Notes: generated from the sequence alone by a model not told the origin. A stretch of DNA of 64,000 bases from Herbaspirillum sp. meg3 (GCF_002257565.1 NZ_CP022736.1:5022001-5086000), one strand, 5' to 3'. Shown: positions 8,328 to 17,599, counted from the first letter of the stretch. Made by a program: numbers and translations.

Positions 8328-8987
8328 TCAGGCTACGGGATGCAAGCGTCCGGGCAATTCGGCCAGTTCGCGAATGACGTGCACGCCTTCCGGCAAGTCC
8401 AGAATATGATCTTCCGGCTGCAACGCAAACACGGTCATGCCGGCGGCAAGCCCCGCGTGGATGCCCGGCAGGCTGTCTTCAACGACCGCGCAGCGATGCG
8501 ACGGCACGCCCAGACTGGCTGCCGCGTGAAGAAACAAGGTGGGATCTGGTTTCCATTTCTGGACATCGTAGGCGCTGAAAATGCGGCCGGCAAAATACGA
8601 CAACATGCCGGTGACCTTCAGACACAATTCAATCTTGGCCCGCGGTGCGTTGGAGGCCAGGCAAAACGGTACCGACAGCGCTTGCACCATCTCCAAAGCG
8701 CCATTGATGGGCTGCAGACGCTCGCTCAACATCTCGGTCATGACGCCACGCAACTCTTGTTCGAATACGGCCGGCAACGGCGCGCCATGCAATTCTTCGA
8801 TGCGCGCCAGGCAGAGTTTCATGCTGGTGCCACGAAATTGCTGCAAGGCCTCCTGGGCGGTCAGGGTAACGCCGTAGCGTTCCACGTATTGCGACCAGGC
8901 ATCGGCAACCACTACTTCACTGTCGACCAGCGTGCCATCGCAATCGAACAGCACCAGATCGACATCAGACCTTGCGTCTTTCTTCAA
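8328..8987 (-). CDS. HAD superfamily phosphatase, YieH-like
   Basis: The 219-residue cytoplasmic hydrolase has HAD motif I DCDGTLVDSE (about residues 14-23), motif II around CLASNAP, the lysine in QKWKPDP and motif IV VVEDSLPG. Overall it matches E. coli YieH, reported to act on 6-phosphogluconate, better than phosphoglycolate phosphatases; substrate remains uncertain. The start is TTG at 8987, 12 bases after the ccsB stop; no ATG or GTG fits the frame before motif I, and an AAGGG lies upstream. It therefore seems to be the last gene of the resB-ccsB transcription unit, without obvious functional link. Confidence 0.85.
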   Translation of the reverse strand: MKKDARSDVDLVLFDCDGTLVDSEVVVADAWSQYVERYGVTLTAQEALQQFRGTSMKLCLARIEELHGAPLPAVFEQELRGVMTEMLSERLQPINGALEMVQALSVPFCLASNAPRAKIELCLKVTGMLSYFAGRIFSAYDVQKWKPDPTLFLHAAASLGVPSHRCAVVEDSLPGIHAGLAAGMTVFALQPEDHILDLPEGVHVIRELAELPGRLHPVA

Positions 8988-8999
8988 ACCAAAACCCTT

Positions 9000-10151
9000 T
9001 TAAAGTTCGCCGTAGGAATGCAGGCCCGACAAGAACATATTGACGCCAAGGAAAGCAAACGTGGTCACCAGCAAGCCCACCAGCGCCCACCAGGCAGCGA
9101 AAGGCCCACGCAGGCCTTTCATCAGGCGCATGTGCAGCCACGCCGCGTAGTTGAGCCAGACGATCAGCGCCCAGGTTTCCTTCGGATCCCAGGACCAATA
9201 GCCGCCCCAGGCTTCCGCCGCCCACAATGCCCCGAGGATAGTGGCGATCGTGAAGAAAGCGAAGCCGACGGCGATGGCTTTGTACATGACATCGTCGAGC
9301 ACTTCCAGCGACGGCAGGCGATCTGCCAGATAGCCCTTGGATTTGAGCAAATAGGCCACCGCGACCATGGCCGACAAAGCGAACGTGCCGTAGCCGATGA
9401 AATTGGCCGGCACGTGGATCTTCATCCACCAGCTCTGCAGGGCAGGCACCAACGGCTGAATCTCAGCCGCATCGCGCGACATGGTGTACCAGAACAGGAA
9501 TCCGACCGCCGCCGTGATCACCAGCAGCACAAAAGCACCCAACTGACGGGTTTCATAGCGCTCTTCGTAATACAGATAGAACAGCGCCGTGATCATGCAA
9601 AACAGAATGAATACTTCGTACAGATTGGAAATCGGGATATGGCCGATATCGGCGCCGATCAGATAAGACTCGTACCAGCGCACCAGCATGCCGGTAAAGC
9701 CCAGCACCACCGCCGCCCAGCACAGCTTGGAGCCGATCGCGGAGCCGACCGGCGAACGGCCTATCAGGCCGATCCAGTAAAACAAGGTCGACAGCACGAA
9801 CAAGGCGCTCATCCACAGGATCGCGGACTGGCTGGAAAGGAAATATTTGAGGAAGAATTTCTTATCGGCGAGTTCCAGATTGCCGCCGTACATCGCGATG
9901 GCCGATAAGGCCAGTACCGCCAGCAAGGCCATCAGCCAACGCACCTGTTTCCAGTGCCAGCCAAGCCAGGCAAAAGTGGGGGCCGCCAGGACCAGGACTG
10001 CCTTCTCGTAGTAGTCCATATGGTTGCCGTAGCGATTCAGCGCAAACAGCGACGCCGCAACCAGCGCAGCTGCGTAGATCCAGTCCAGCACGCTGAGACG
10101 TTTAAAAAAGCCGATATCCTGCGAGTAAGCGTGGGTTTGGCTCAATTCCAT
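9000..10151 (-). CDS. ccsB: System II cytochrome c biogenesis protein CcsB (ResC/CcsA family)
   Basis: With ResB it forms the heme exporter and cytochrome c synthetase of System II, carrying heme across the inner membrane and attaching it to CXXCH apocytochromes. The roughly 383-residue multi-pass protein contains the WWD-type heme-handling motif WGGYWSWDPKETWAL and conserved histidines (IHVPANFIGY, LHMRLM, LHSYGEL). Naming varies: this WWD subunit is ResC, called CcsA in Bordetella and CcsB in current automatic annotation. The second ATG of a tandem pair (10151) fits GGAG spacing better than 10154; an upstream ATG at 10181 lacks a site. The neighbour resB lies 112 bases upstream. Confidence 0.93.
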   Translation of the reverse strand: MELSQTHAYSQDIGFFKRLSVLDWIYAAALVAASLFALNRYGNHMDYYEKAVLVLAAPTFAWLGWHWKQVRWLMALLAVLALSAIAMYGGNLELADKKFFLKYFLSSQSAILWMSALFVLSTLFYWIGLIGRSPVGSAIGSKLCWAAVVLGFTGMLVRWYESYLIGADIGHIPISNLYEVFILFCMITALFYLYYEERYETRQLGAFVLLVITAAVGFLFWYTMSRDAAEIQPLVPALQSWWMKIHVPANFIGYGTFALSAMVAVAYLLKSKGYLADRLPSLEVLDDVMYKAIAVGFAFFTIATILGALWAAEAWGGYWSWDPKETWALIVWLNYAAWLHMRLMKGLRGPFAAWWALVGLLVTTFAFLGVNMFLSGLHSYGEL

Positions 10152-10262
10152 CATATTCTCCGATTTGTCTCCTGCTGCCATCCTACCCGTCCGCGGTGCG
10201 GGAGATATGTCGTTTCAGGCATAAGCGTTAAACGCAAACAGCCATAATCTCTGGCCCGTAGC

Positions 10263-12383
10263 TTACGCCGTTTGGCCCAGTTTCGCTTTGAGTAATTCGA
10301 ATTCCTTCTCGAAATCCAGCGTCTTGCGTTGTGTGCTCATCGCCATCAGCGCATGCGAACCGCCTGCATCGTTCTCCTGAGGACGAATCCACACCCAGAG
10401 GCGGCGCTCCCGGATGTACAGCATCGAGAACACGCCCAGCACCAGGAACAGGCAGCCGAGATACACCACTTTCTTGCCAGGCGAGCGCGTTACCTGAAAC
10501 ACCGAGGCCTTGACCTCATCAAAACTGCTCAGCTGCAGATAGACCGGCGCGTGGTAAAAACCGGCGTCGGCCATGGCATTGATCGCCAGTTGCAGAAAGC
10601 GCGCATGCTTTTCATCGGTCGCCATCGACGGCTGACCGGCTTTCTCACGCGCCACTTGCCACAGCTCCCACATGCTGCCGTTGAGGATTTTCATGAAAAT
10701 ATCGGCGGCTTTCTCCTGCTCCGCAGCCGGGATCTTTTCAATGAATCGCGACACGGCGATATAACCCGACTCCTTGCCGTCACCGGCAAAAATGCTCAGG
10801 CCACGCAAGGCCGACTGCTGCACCTGTTCGCGCAATTGCTCGGAGTTGTTGCTGGTGCCTTTCATTGCCTGGCGTGCATATCGCATCGCGGCTTCTTCAC
10901 GCAGCGCCGGGTTCGCCAGCGCAGCGCGCAGGCGCATCCATTCATTGACGCTGTCGTTCTCGTCGGCCGGGATACGCAGATAACGGAACGGCTCATCCGG
11001 CATATCGCGCACACCCGCCAGGAAAACGTAGGCACCATCGACCTGCACCGACATCATGTAATTGAGGAACTCGCGCGCCTGACCGGTCTTGTCGCGCAAT
11101 TTATATTGCACGCTCGGCCCGACATTCTTCAGATCCTTGTTGTTGGCGTTCTTGGCGCCGGAACCGAGATGTTTGTCGAATCCTGCGGCAAAGCTCTTGT
11201 TGACGTTTTTATTGACGCTGCGCACATCCTGGCTGGCGCTGTTGCTCATGTTTTCAACGTTGAAGGGACGGAAACCTGTCCATTCAACGGTGTAGTCGCT
11301 GTCCTTTCCTTTTTCAGCAGAGGCCAGCGGCGTGCTGCCGTTGACCTCGCCGGCGATCTGGAACGATTTGTCTTCAGCGCCGCTCATGGCGTGCCCGGTC
11401 AGACGCAGCTTGCTGCCACCGTCTTCAAAGCTGGATTGATAGACCGCGACCCCGTTATAAATCAACGGCTCGTTGACCTTGATTGTGGCAGAAAAATCTT
11501 TGCCGGTAGCGTTGTCGCGCACGATCACATCACTGGCGAACAGCTTCGGCATGCCGGTCGAGTAGTAATCGATGACGAAACGTTTGAGATGGATCGTGAA
11601 GGGCAAGTCTTGAATCATCACACCATTCTGCTGCGGAATAATCGCGGTACTGCTGCTGGCGCCTTCCGGAATGAGCGTATTGCCGCGGAAGGTCGGATTG
11701 CCCAGTCCCAGACGATGTTCTGCCGGGATCTGCGAAATCACGCCATTGCCGGCGAACGGCGTCTTGCCGTAAAACCATTGCTGGAAGCGAATCGGCAAGT
11801 CGGAATCGAGCAAACCGCCGACGCAAATAATGACGATGGCGCTATGCGCAAAGATATAGCCCCATTTGTTGGCGGCGCCTTTCTTGGCGGCGATCAGCGT
11901 CGCCCCTTCTTTCTCTACCAGTTTGACCTTATAGCCGTTGGCGCCGATGCGTTGCGCCAGTTGCTGCGCCAGCGCGGCGACCGGCGTGGCGACAGTCCAT
12001 TCTGCCTTGTGGTGGAAATTCTGCAGCGATTGCTCGCGCACGTTTTCGCGCCAGCTTTTGACATCCTTGAGCATCTTGGGGCCATTGCGCGCAATACACA
12101 GCGAGGTCGACAGCACCAAAAATCCCATGATCAGCAGGAACCACCAGGCTGAATACACCGCATACAAACCCACCTTGTTGAATACTTCGAACCAGAACGG
12201 CCCGAACTGGTTGACGTAGTTCGGCATCGGTTCGTTCTGCTTGAGCACGGTGCCGATGATGGAGGCGATGGCGATCAGCGTCAGCAGGCTGATCGCAAAG
12301 CGCATGGAAGAAAACAGTTCGACGAAGTCGGCAAGCCATCGCTGCCGGGTTTTCAGTTGTATGCCTGCGGTACTGCCTGTCAT
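10263..12383 (-). CDS. resB: System II cytochrome c biogenesis protein ResB (Ccs1)
   Basis: This is the partner of the WWD protein in the System II cytochrome c synthetase. The 706-residue protein has the ResB plan: three N-terminal membrane segments (about residues 27-47, 73-98, and one starting near 175 with a conserved His, WGYIFAHSAIVIICVGG), a large periplasmic domain (about 200-630), and a last membrane segment near 650 (VVYLGCLFLVLGVFSML) followed by a short cytoplasmic tail. It is clustered with cytochrome c4 upstream and ccsB downstream, fitting a cytochrome c maturation unit. DsbD, encoded at 25607-27457, would supply reductant for apocytochrome cysteines. Confidence 0.93.
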   Translation of the reverse strand: MTGSTAGIQLKTRQRWLADFVELFSSMRFAISLLTLIAIASIIGTVLKQNEPMPNYVNQFGPFWFEVFNKVGLYAVYSAWWFLLIMGFLVLSTSLCIARNGPKMLKDVKSWRENVREQSLQNFHHKAEWTVATPVAALAQQLAQRIGANGYKVKLVEKEGATLIAAKKGAANKWGYIFAHSAIVIICVGGLLDSDLPIRFQQWFYGKTPFAGNGVISQIPAEHRLGLGNPTFRGNTLIPEGASSSTAIIPQQNGVMIQDLPFTIHLKRFVIDYYSTGMPKLFASDVIVRDNATGKDFSATIKVNEPLIYNGVAVYQSSFEDGGSKLRLTGHAMSGAEDKSFQIAGEVNGSTPLASAEKGKDSDYTVEWTGFRPFNVENMSNSASQDVRSVNKNVNKSFAAGFDKHLGSGAKNANNKDLKNVGPSVQYKLRDKTGQAREFLNYMMSVQVDGAYVFLAGVRDMPDEPFRYLRIPADENDSVNEWMRLRAALANPALREEAAMRYARQAMKGTSNNSEQLREQVQQSALRGLSIFAGDGKESGYIAVSRFIEKIPAAEQEKAADIFMKILNGSMWELWQVAREKAGQPSMATDEKHARFLQLAINAMADAGFYHAPVYLQLSSFDEVKASVFQVTRSPGKKVVYLGCLFLVLGVFSMLYIRERRLWVWIRPQENDAGGSHALMAMSTQRKTLDFEKEFELLKAKLGQTA

Positions 12384-12478
12384 AAGTGCTACCTTTTATC
12401 GATGCTGCTTCTACAGTTTTTTGCGTTCGCCATTCTCAGCGACTGCCCCGCGGCCCTGCGCGGAAATAAAATGAAAAA

Positions 12479-12500
12479 GGGGCGGCTTCTCAGCCACCCC
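12479..12500 (-). terminator. intrinsic terminator downstream of cytochrome c4 gene
   Basis: On the minus strand the stem GGGGTGGC/GCCGCCCC (one mismatch, loop TGAGAA) is followed by TTTTTCATTTT. It lies between the cytochrome c4 stop and resB, so resB probably has its own promoter within 12384-12478. Confidence 0.75.
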
Positions 12501-12524
12501 CTCCAATTTGTTACCAGCTAATTT

Positions 12525-13193
12525 TTACTTCAAACCGGCGATGTAGTCTGCTACCGCCTTGATTTCTTTATCCGACAAACGTTCCGCAATGGTTGTCATT
12601 TGCGGGCTGTTGGTGCGGGTGCCGCCACGGAAATTGGTCAGCTCGGTCATCGTGTAATCCTGATGCTGACCAGCCAGACGCGGATATTGTGCCGGGATGC
12701 CGGCGCCGTTCGGGCTGTGGCAGCCTGCGCAGGCAGGTACATTCTTGGAAGCGATGCCGCCGCGCCAGATTTGTTTGCCCAGATCCAGCGTGTCTTTGTT
12801 CTTGGCCGCACCCGGTTTCGGCGCCTGCGCATTGAGGTAGGCGGCGATGTTCTTCACGTCTTCATCCGACAAGGCCTTGGCCAGCGGCGACATGATGGGA
12901 TTGTTGCGACCGGCCGAACGGAAGTCGGTCAGCTGCTTGATGATATAAGCAGTATGCTGGCCGGCCAGACGCGGATTGGCGGTAATCGTGGAATTGCCTG
13001 CAGCGCCATGACAGGACACGCAAGCGGTGATGTTTCTAGCGGTATCGCCGTTAGTGTAAAGCGCCTCACCTTTGGCCGGATCAACCTTGGCGACGGGCTC
13101 TGGTTTCTTTTCTTCGGCTGCAAATGCTGTGGAAGACACCGCCAGCACTGCAATAAACAAGGATTTCAACAATGGTGAAAAGGCACGATTCAT
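12525..13193 (-). CDS. diheme cytochrome c4
   Basis: The 222-residue periplasmic or membrane-associated electron carrier has a signal peptide (cleavage about residue 25, AFA-AEE) and two class-I cytochrome domains with heme sites CVSCH (58-62) and CAGCH (155-159). Each is followed by the PRLAGQH and TDFR/TNFR motifs typical of cytochrome c4. It usually passes electrons from the bc1 complex to terminal oxidases such as cbb3. It is encoded next to the System II maturation genes and is divergent from yihA across a 182-base spacer. Confidence 0.95.
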   Translation of the reverse strand: MNRAFSPLLKSLFIAVLAVSSTAFAAEEKKPEPVAKVDPAKGEALYTNGDTARNITACVSCHGAAGNSTITANPRLAGQHTAYIIKQLTDFRSAGRNNPIMSPLAKALSDEDVKNIAAYLNAQAPKPGAAKNKDTLDLGKQIWRGGIASKNVPACAGCHSPNGAGIPAQYPRLAGQHQDYTMTELTNFRGGTRTNSPQMTTIAERLSDKEIKAVADYIAGLK

Positions 13194-13375
13194 TCAAACA
13201 CCCTGAGACTTGATTATATTAATAAATTGCCAGGTTGGCGACGATGCTTCTTTCCTTAATCTTTCCAAAAAATGCCTGAAAAGTGTTTCCTCCAGCACAA
13301 CACAACAAGAGGTAACCCCTTATTGTACAATAGCTTTTCGGCATTTTTGCCCACTTTTAATGCATTCCTCCTACT

Positions 13376-14113
13376 ATGTCCCAACTTTGGCAAGCCCGTT
13401 TCTTCACCACGGTGAATCATCTCCGTGATTTGCCAACCACTCAGGTACCCGAGATTGCCTTCGCCGGCCGCTCCAATGCCGGCAAATCTACCGCAATTAA
13501 TGTGTTGTGCAATCAAAAGAAGTTGGCTTTTGCTTCAAAAACGCCAGGACGGACACAGCATATCAACTATTTTTCCATCGGCGGCGCCCATGTGGCACAG
13601 CATCGCAAAGATGAGACAAAAGTTGATGAAATCCGCGCCCTGCTGGTCGACTTGCCCGGTTACGGCTACGCCCAGGTCTCCGGCTCGGCCAAACTGCATT
13701 GGCAGGAACTGCTCGGTGACTATGTGCGCCGCCGCGAACAATTGGCCGCGCTGGTCATGATCATCGATTCGCGCCGGCCGTTTACCGAACTCGATATTCA
13801 GATGGTTGAATGGTTCGCGCCGACCGGCAAACCCATGCATTGCATCCTGAGCAAAGCGGACAAGCTCAACCGCAATGAAGCCACCAACGCGCTGCGTCAG
13901 GCTGAGACCTTTTTGTCCAGTTATGTCGATGCCGACGGCAAGCCGTTTCCGTTCACAGCGCAATTGTTTTCGGCGCTCAAGCGTACCGGCATCGATGAAG
14001 CCACCGACAAGATTATGGAACTGGCCGGGCTGACGGATGAAGATATCGATGTCGAGGGCGCAGCATCTGCGGCAGCGCATGATGTCGATGCTGCTGAGAG
14101 CGAAGATAAGTAA
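13376..14113 (+). CDS. yihA: ribosome biogenesis GTPase YihA/YsxC (EngB)
   Basis: This is an essential-type GTPase that assists late assembly of the 50S subunit. The 245-residue protein carries G1 GRSNAGKS (31-38), a G2 region with TPGRTQ, G3 DLPGYGYAQ and G4 LSKADKL. An insertion before G3 (GGAHVAQHRKDETKVDEIR) and an acidic C-terminal tail of about 30 residues make it longer than the E. coli protein (about 210). A candidate -10 TACAAT lies at 13326-13331. The leader contains CCTCCT rather than a Shine-Dalgarno sequence, so initiation may be weakly SD-dependent. Confidence 0.95.
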   Translation: MSQLWQARFFTTVNHLRDLPTTQVPEIAFAGRSNAGKSTAINVLCNQKKLAFASKTPGRTQHINYFSIGGAHVAQHRKDETKVDEIRALLVDLPGYGYAQVSGSAKLHWQELLGDYVRRREQLAALVMIIDSRRPFTELDIQMVEWFAPTGKPMHCILSKADKLNRNEATNALRQAETFLSSYVDADGKPFPFTAQLFSALKRTGIDEATDKIMELAGLTDEDIDVEGAASAAAHDVDAAESEDK

Positions 14114-14472
14114 GAGATAAGGCGAACAGGTGAAAACCTGACGCCAGATGTAAAAATGCCCTGGAAGGGGGAAACCGTTCCAGGGCAAAACGCCTATCGT
14201 TTGCACGATGAGCCCCGCTCAGGGAGGGAAGGGGAAGCGGGAGGCAACATACATTGCCTGCGTGTAAGAACCCCTCTCCGAAGAAAAGTTTCAAAGGGCG
14301 AATGGATTTTTTAATTATCGTCTTTTGAGTATTTTTTAATTGAATTTGTTTGAATTTGTCCGCATTTAGCGCCGCCGACAACATACCGGGTCCAAGGTAT
14401 ATCACCGCCCGCCCCGACATCGCCTCCGCGTCGCGTTCATGTCCTTTTTCAAGCGCTTTAGCGAGTACCCAC
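14114..14472. other. 359-base intergenic region upstream of hemB with several hairpins
   Basis: After yihA there are three successive stem-loops: 14158-14186 (9-bp stem), 14214-14241 (CCCGCT/AGCGGG) and 14242-14259 (AGGCAA/TTGCCT). An AT-rich tract with T-runs follows (14308-14345), then a 10-bp tandem repeat TTGAATTTGT at 14340-14359. A weak promoter (TTGAAT at 14340-14345, 17 bases, CATTTA at 14363-14368) could serve hemB. No protein-coding frame is convincing. The stem-loop cluster could be a small RNA or a structured 3' end. Confidence 0.4.
14158..14186. terminator. hairpin after yihA
   Basis: GCCCTGGAA (14158-14166) pairs perfectly with TTCCAGGGC (14178-14186) over an 11-base loop. On the minus strand it is followed by ATTTTTA; on the plus strand there is no T-run (AAAAC follows). 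It may still protect the yihA mRNA 3' end. Confidence 0.5.
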
Positions 14473-15486
14473 ATGTCGTCGTCTATCAAATCATCTTCCC
14501 AGTTTCCCGCCCTTCGTATGCGTCGCATGCGCAAGGACGCTTTTTCGCGTGCGATGATGCAGGAAAACGTCATCACCCCGGCCGACCTGATTTATCCGGT
14601 ATTCATCCAGGAAGGCCAGAACCTGCGTACTGCGGTCGGCTCCCTGCCCGGTGTTGAACGCCTGTCCATCGATCAATTGCTGCATGTCGCCGAAGACACC
14701 GTCGCGCTTGGCATTCCGGTACTGGCCCTGTTCCCGGTTATCGATCCTTCGCTGAAAACACCGGACGGCATCGAAGCCACCAACCCCGACGGCCTGGTGC
14801 CACGCGCCGTCGCCGCGCTGAAACAGCGCTTTCCCGAACTGGGCATCCTGACCGACGTGGCACTCGACCCCTATACCAGCCACGGCCAGGACGGCGTGAT
14901 GGACGACAGCGGCTACGTCCTCAATGACGAAACCACCGCCCTGCTGGTCCGGCAAGCCCTCACACAGGCGCAGGCCGGTGTTGACATCGTCGCCCCGTCG
15001 GACATGATGGACGGCCGCATCGGCGCCGTACGCAACGCGCTGGAAGCAGACAAATTCATCTACACGCGCATCATGGCTTACTCGGCCAAATACGCCTCGG
15101 CGTTTTACGGCCCGTTCCGCGATGCAGTCGGCTCGGCCGCCAATCTCGGCAAGGGCAGCAAGAGCACCTATCAGATGGATCCGGCCAACAGCGACGAAGC
15201 GCTGCGCGAAGTCGCACTCGATCTGGAAGAAGGCGCCGACATGGTCATGGTCAAACCCGGCATGCCCTATCTCGACATCGTGCGCCGCGTGAAGGACGAG
15301 TTCAAAGTCCCGACGTTCGCGTATCAGGTCAGCGGCGAATACGCCATGATCAAAGCCGCCGCACAAAACGGCTGGCTCGACCACGACAAGGCGATGATGG
15401 AAGCGATGATGGCCTTCAAGCGCGCCGGCGCCGACGGCGTGCTGACTTACTTCGCTCGCGACATCGCGCGCTATCTCAAGAAATAA
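14473..15486 (+). CDS. hemB: delta-aminolevulinic acid dehydratase (porphobilinogen synthase)
   Basis: It condenses two 5-aminolevulinate molecules to porphobilinogen in heme biosynthesis. The 337-residue protein has both catalytic lysines: K206 in MAYSAKYAS and the Schiff-base K261 in MVKPGMPYL. The metal site reads DVALDPYTSHGQDG (128-141) with Asp/Ala in place of the three zinc-binding cysteines, so this is the magnesium-responsive, zinc-independent type common in Pseudomonas and many betaproteobacteria. ATG 14473 gives the usual length; a longer frame from 14350 would add 41 unconserved residues. Confidence 0.95.
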   Translation: MSSSIKSSSQFPALRMRRMRKDAFSRAMMQENVITPADLIYPVFIQEGQNLRTAVGSLPGVERLSIDQLLHVAEDTVALGIPVLALFPVIDPSLKTPDGIEATNPDGLVPRAVAALKQRFPELGILTDVALDPYTSHGQDGVMDDSGYVLNDETTALLVRQALTQAQAGVDIVAPSDMMDGRIGAVRNALEADKFIYTRIMAYSAKYASAFYGPFRDAVGSAANLGKGSKSTYQMDPANSDEALREVALDLEEGADMVMVKPGMPYLDIVRRVKDEFKVPTFAYQVSGEYAMIKAAAQNGWLDHDKAMMEAMMAFKRAGADGVLTYFARDIARYLKK

Positions 15487-15600
15487 ATCTACCGGCGTCG
15501 CCATTCAGGCGACGCCTTCCCTTCCCCCTCCCTTCCACGGATTTCGCTGCACCCGCGCGGCATAGTTGAAATCCGGATATCCAATCTCTGAATTGGTATT

Positions 15601-15628
15601 TTTACAAAGTCGCCGGACTCTTTATAGT
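15601..15628 (+). promoter_or_regulatory. sigma-70-type promoter of the sulfonate-type ABC operon
   Basis: TTTACA (15601-15606) and TATAGT (15623-15628) are separated by 16 bases and lie about 100 bases upstream of the first gene. The region 15487-15729 otherwise holds no gene. No clear CysB or Cbl operator was recognised, but such sites are degenerate. Confidence 0.55.
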
Positions 15629-15729
15629 CAGCGGAATACGGAGTCCTCTCGGGCTCCGATTCTTTTGGCGGGCGCGCTTTATCTTTGTCATGCGCCCTCC
15701 TCTCGCTCAACAAGAAAAAAGGTCCGGGA

Positions 15730-16761
15730 ATGACATTGCATACTCTGTTCAAAAAACTTGCGGCAGTCGCTGCACTCACGCTTAGCGTCGCCAATATCAA
15801 TATTGCTCACGCCGAAGACGTGCCGCAGGAAGTCCGCTTCGCCTGGGCCGGCGGGCCGCGCGTCTGGATTCTCGGCAAAATCGACAAGTCCTTTGATAAA
15901 TCCTTCGGCGCACCGGTGCGATGGATTCCCTTCGCTACCGGCGCTGACGTGCTGTCGCTGTTTGCCGCCAAAGAAATCGACATCGCACGTTTTGGCTCCA
16001 GTCCGGCCGTGGCCGGCATCGCGCGCAAGCTGCCGATTGAAATCATCAGCGTGCCCGAAGTGATCGCCACCAGCGAACGCCTGATCGGCCGCAAGAGCAA
16101 GAACGTCAACAGCATCAAGGATCTCGAAGGCAAGACCGTCGCGTACCCGCCAAACTCGACCGCACAATACGCGTTGGAACTGGCCATCAAGGTGAATCGC
16201 CTCGACAAATCCAAGATCCGCCTGGTGCCGCTGAAACCGGCCGATCAGGTCGCTGCATGGAAGCGCGGCGACATCGATGCCGCCTATGTCTGGGGCCCCT
16301 TCACACAACAATTCGAAGCCGATGGCGGACATGAGATTTTCGTCACCAGACAACTGCAAAAAGATGGCTTCCTGATCTACAACAACTTCGTCGTCCGCAA
16401 GGAGTTCGCCGAAAAATATCCGCAGCTGGTCGTGAAGTTCCTGCGCACATACCAAGAGAAGGTCGATCAATACAAGAAAGATCCGGACGGCTCTGCGCAA
16501 CTGATCGCCAAGCACCTCGACATCCCGTTTGAAACCGCGCGAAGCGTCTTGACCGGTCTGGAATATCCCTCCAACACCGAGCAGCTGACCCCGGCGTATC
16601 TGGGCAACGGCACGACGACCCCGACTTCCGGTATCGCCAAAGCAGCAAAAGACACCGCGAACTTCCTCGTGGAAATCGGCGATCTGCGCAAGAGCGACGT
16701 TCCTGAATCGTTTGCCCCCGCGATCAATACGACTTACCTGAAGCAGGCGGTAAGCAAGTAA
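15730..16761 (+). CDS. ABC transporter substrate-binding protein, taurine/sulfonate (SsuA/TauA) type
   Basis: The 343-residue exported protein has a signal peptide ending near AHA-EDV (residue 28) and a periplasmic binding fold of the NMT1/TauA class: FAWAGGPRVW, ATGADVLSLFAAKEIDIARFGSSPAVAGIA, LEGKTVAYPPNSTAQYAL and the GDIDAAYVWGPF motif typical of taurine-binding proteins. It would capture a small sulfonate or similar anion and deliver it to the permease at 16790-17599. ATG 15730 is chosen because the signal peptide starts there. The following permease, ATPase and racemase form one operon with it. The true ligand is unknown. Confidence 0.87.
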   Translation: MTLHTLFKKLAAVAALTLSVANINIAHAEDVPQEVRFAWAGGPRVWILGKIDKSFDKSFGAPVRWIPFATGADVLSLFAAKEIDIARFGSSPAVAGIARKLPIEIISVPEVIATSERLIGRKSKNVNSIKDLEGKTVAYPPNSTAQYALELAIKVNRLDKSKIRLVPLKPADQVAAWKRGDIDAAYVWGPFTQQFEADGGHEIFVTRQLQKDGFLIYNNFVVRKEFAEKYPQLVVKFLRTYQEKVDQYKKDPDGSAQLIAKHLDIPFETARSVLTGLEYPSNTEQLTPAYLGNGTTTPTSGIAKAAKDTANFLVEIGDLRKSDVPESFAPAINTTYLKQAVSK

Positions 16762-16789
16762 TGCGGCACATGATCGAGCGAGAGCACGC

Positions 16790-17599
16790 ATGAGTAACTC
16801 AGTGAACACACGCTCACAGACAGGTCTGAGCGCCACGCAACGCGTTGCCGTCAGCACTGCCGCGGTTGCGCTGGTGCTGGGCGTCTGGCAGCTGTCCGGC
16901 ACTCTGAAGTGGATCGATCCCTTGTTGCTGCCGCCACCGACCGAAATCTTCCAGACTACGGTCGACATCCTCGCCGACGGCTACCGCCAGGTCTCGTTGT
17001 GGCAACACATCTGGGTCAGCGTGCTGCGCGCGACGGTGGCGTTTGCCGCCGCCATCGCCACGGGGATCCCGCTGGGACTGGCAATGGGTTTGTCGCAGCC
17101 GGTCAGCGCAGTGCTGGAACCGTTCGTGCAGTTCTTGCGGCCGCTGCCGAAGATCGCGCTGATTCCCTTGACGGTGGTGTGGTTCGGCATTGATGAAGGA
17201 TCCAAGTTTTTCCTCATCTATATTTCATGCTTCCTGAGTGTCGTGGTCAGCGCCGCGGCAGCAGCCGTCGGCGTCAGCAAAAATCGCATACGCGCCGCAC
17301 AGACACTCGGCGCCAACCGCTATCAAGTATTCACGCGCGTGGTGTTGCCGAATGCCTTACCGGAAATCTTTACCGGCGTACGCCTGTCCATCGGCATCGG
17401 CTGGACCTCGCTGATCGCCGCCGAGATGGTTGCCGCCAACTCCGGCCTCGGCTGGATGGTGATCAACGCCGGTACTTATCTGCGCACAGATGTCGTCATG
17501 CTCGGCATTCTGCTGCTGGGCGGCATCGGCTATCTGTTCGATCTGGCGTTGGTGCTGCTGCAACGCACTTTTGTACCTTGGGCGGGACGCGACGCATGA
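16790..17599 (+). CDS. ABC transporter permease, TauC/SsuC type
   Basis: The 269-residue inner-membrane permease has about six hydrophobic segments and the BPD_transp_1 EAA loop AAQTLGANRYQVFTRVVLPNALPEIFTG. The segment PLPKIALIPLTVVWFGI is characteristic of nitrate/sulfonate/taurine permeases. It starts 28 bases after the binding-protein gene, and its TGA overlaps the ATPase ATG (ATGA), so stoichiometric co-translation is likely. Confidence 0.9.
   Translation: MSNSVNTRSQTGLSATQRVAVSTAAVALVLGVWQLSGTLKWIDPLLLPPPTEIFQTTVDILADGYRQVSLWQHIWVSVLRATVAFAAAIATGIPLGLAMGLSQPVSAVLEPFVQFLRPLPKIALIPLTVVWFGIDEGSKFFLIYISCFLSVVVSAAAAAVGVSKNRIRAAQTLGANRYQVFTRVVLPNALPEIFTGVRLSIGIGWTSLIAAEMVAANSGLGWMVINAGTYLRTDVVMLGILLLGGIGYLFDLALVLLQRTFVPWAGRDA

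Noticed and set aside
8175..9908. Plus-strand 577-codon frame opposite the HAD and ccsB genes
   Set aside because: It spans two well-supported minus genes and an intergenic region, with His/Arg/Gln-rich shadow composition.
10329..12152. Plus-strand 607-codon frame opposite resB
   Set aside because: Shadow of resB; no recognisable domain.
13256..13516. Minus-strand 86-codon frame overlapping the yihA start
   Set aside because: Overlaps a secure gene on the other strand and the divergent promoter region; no domain.
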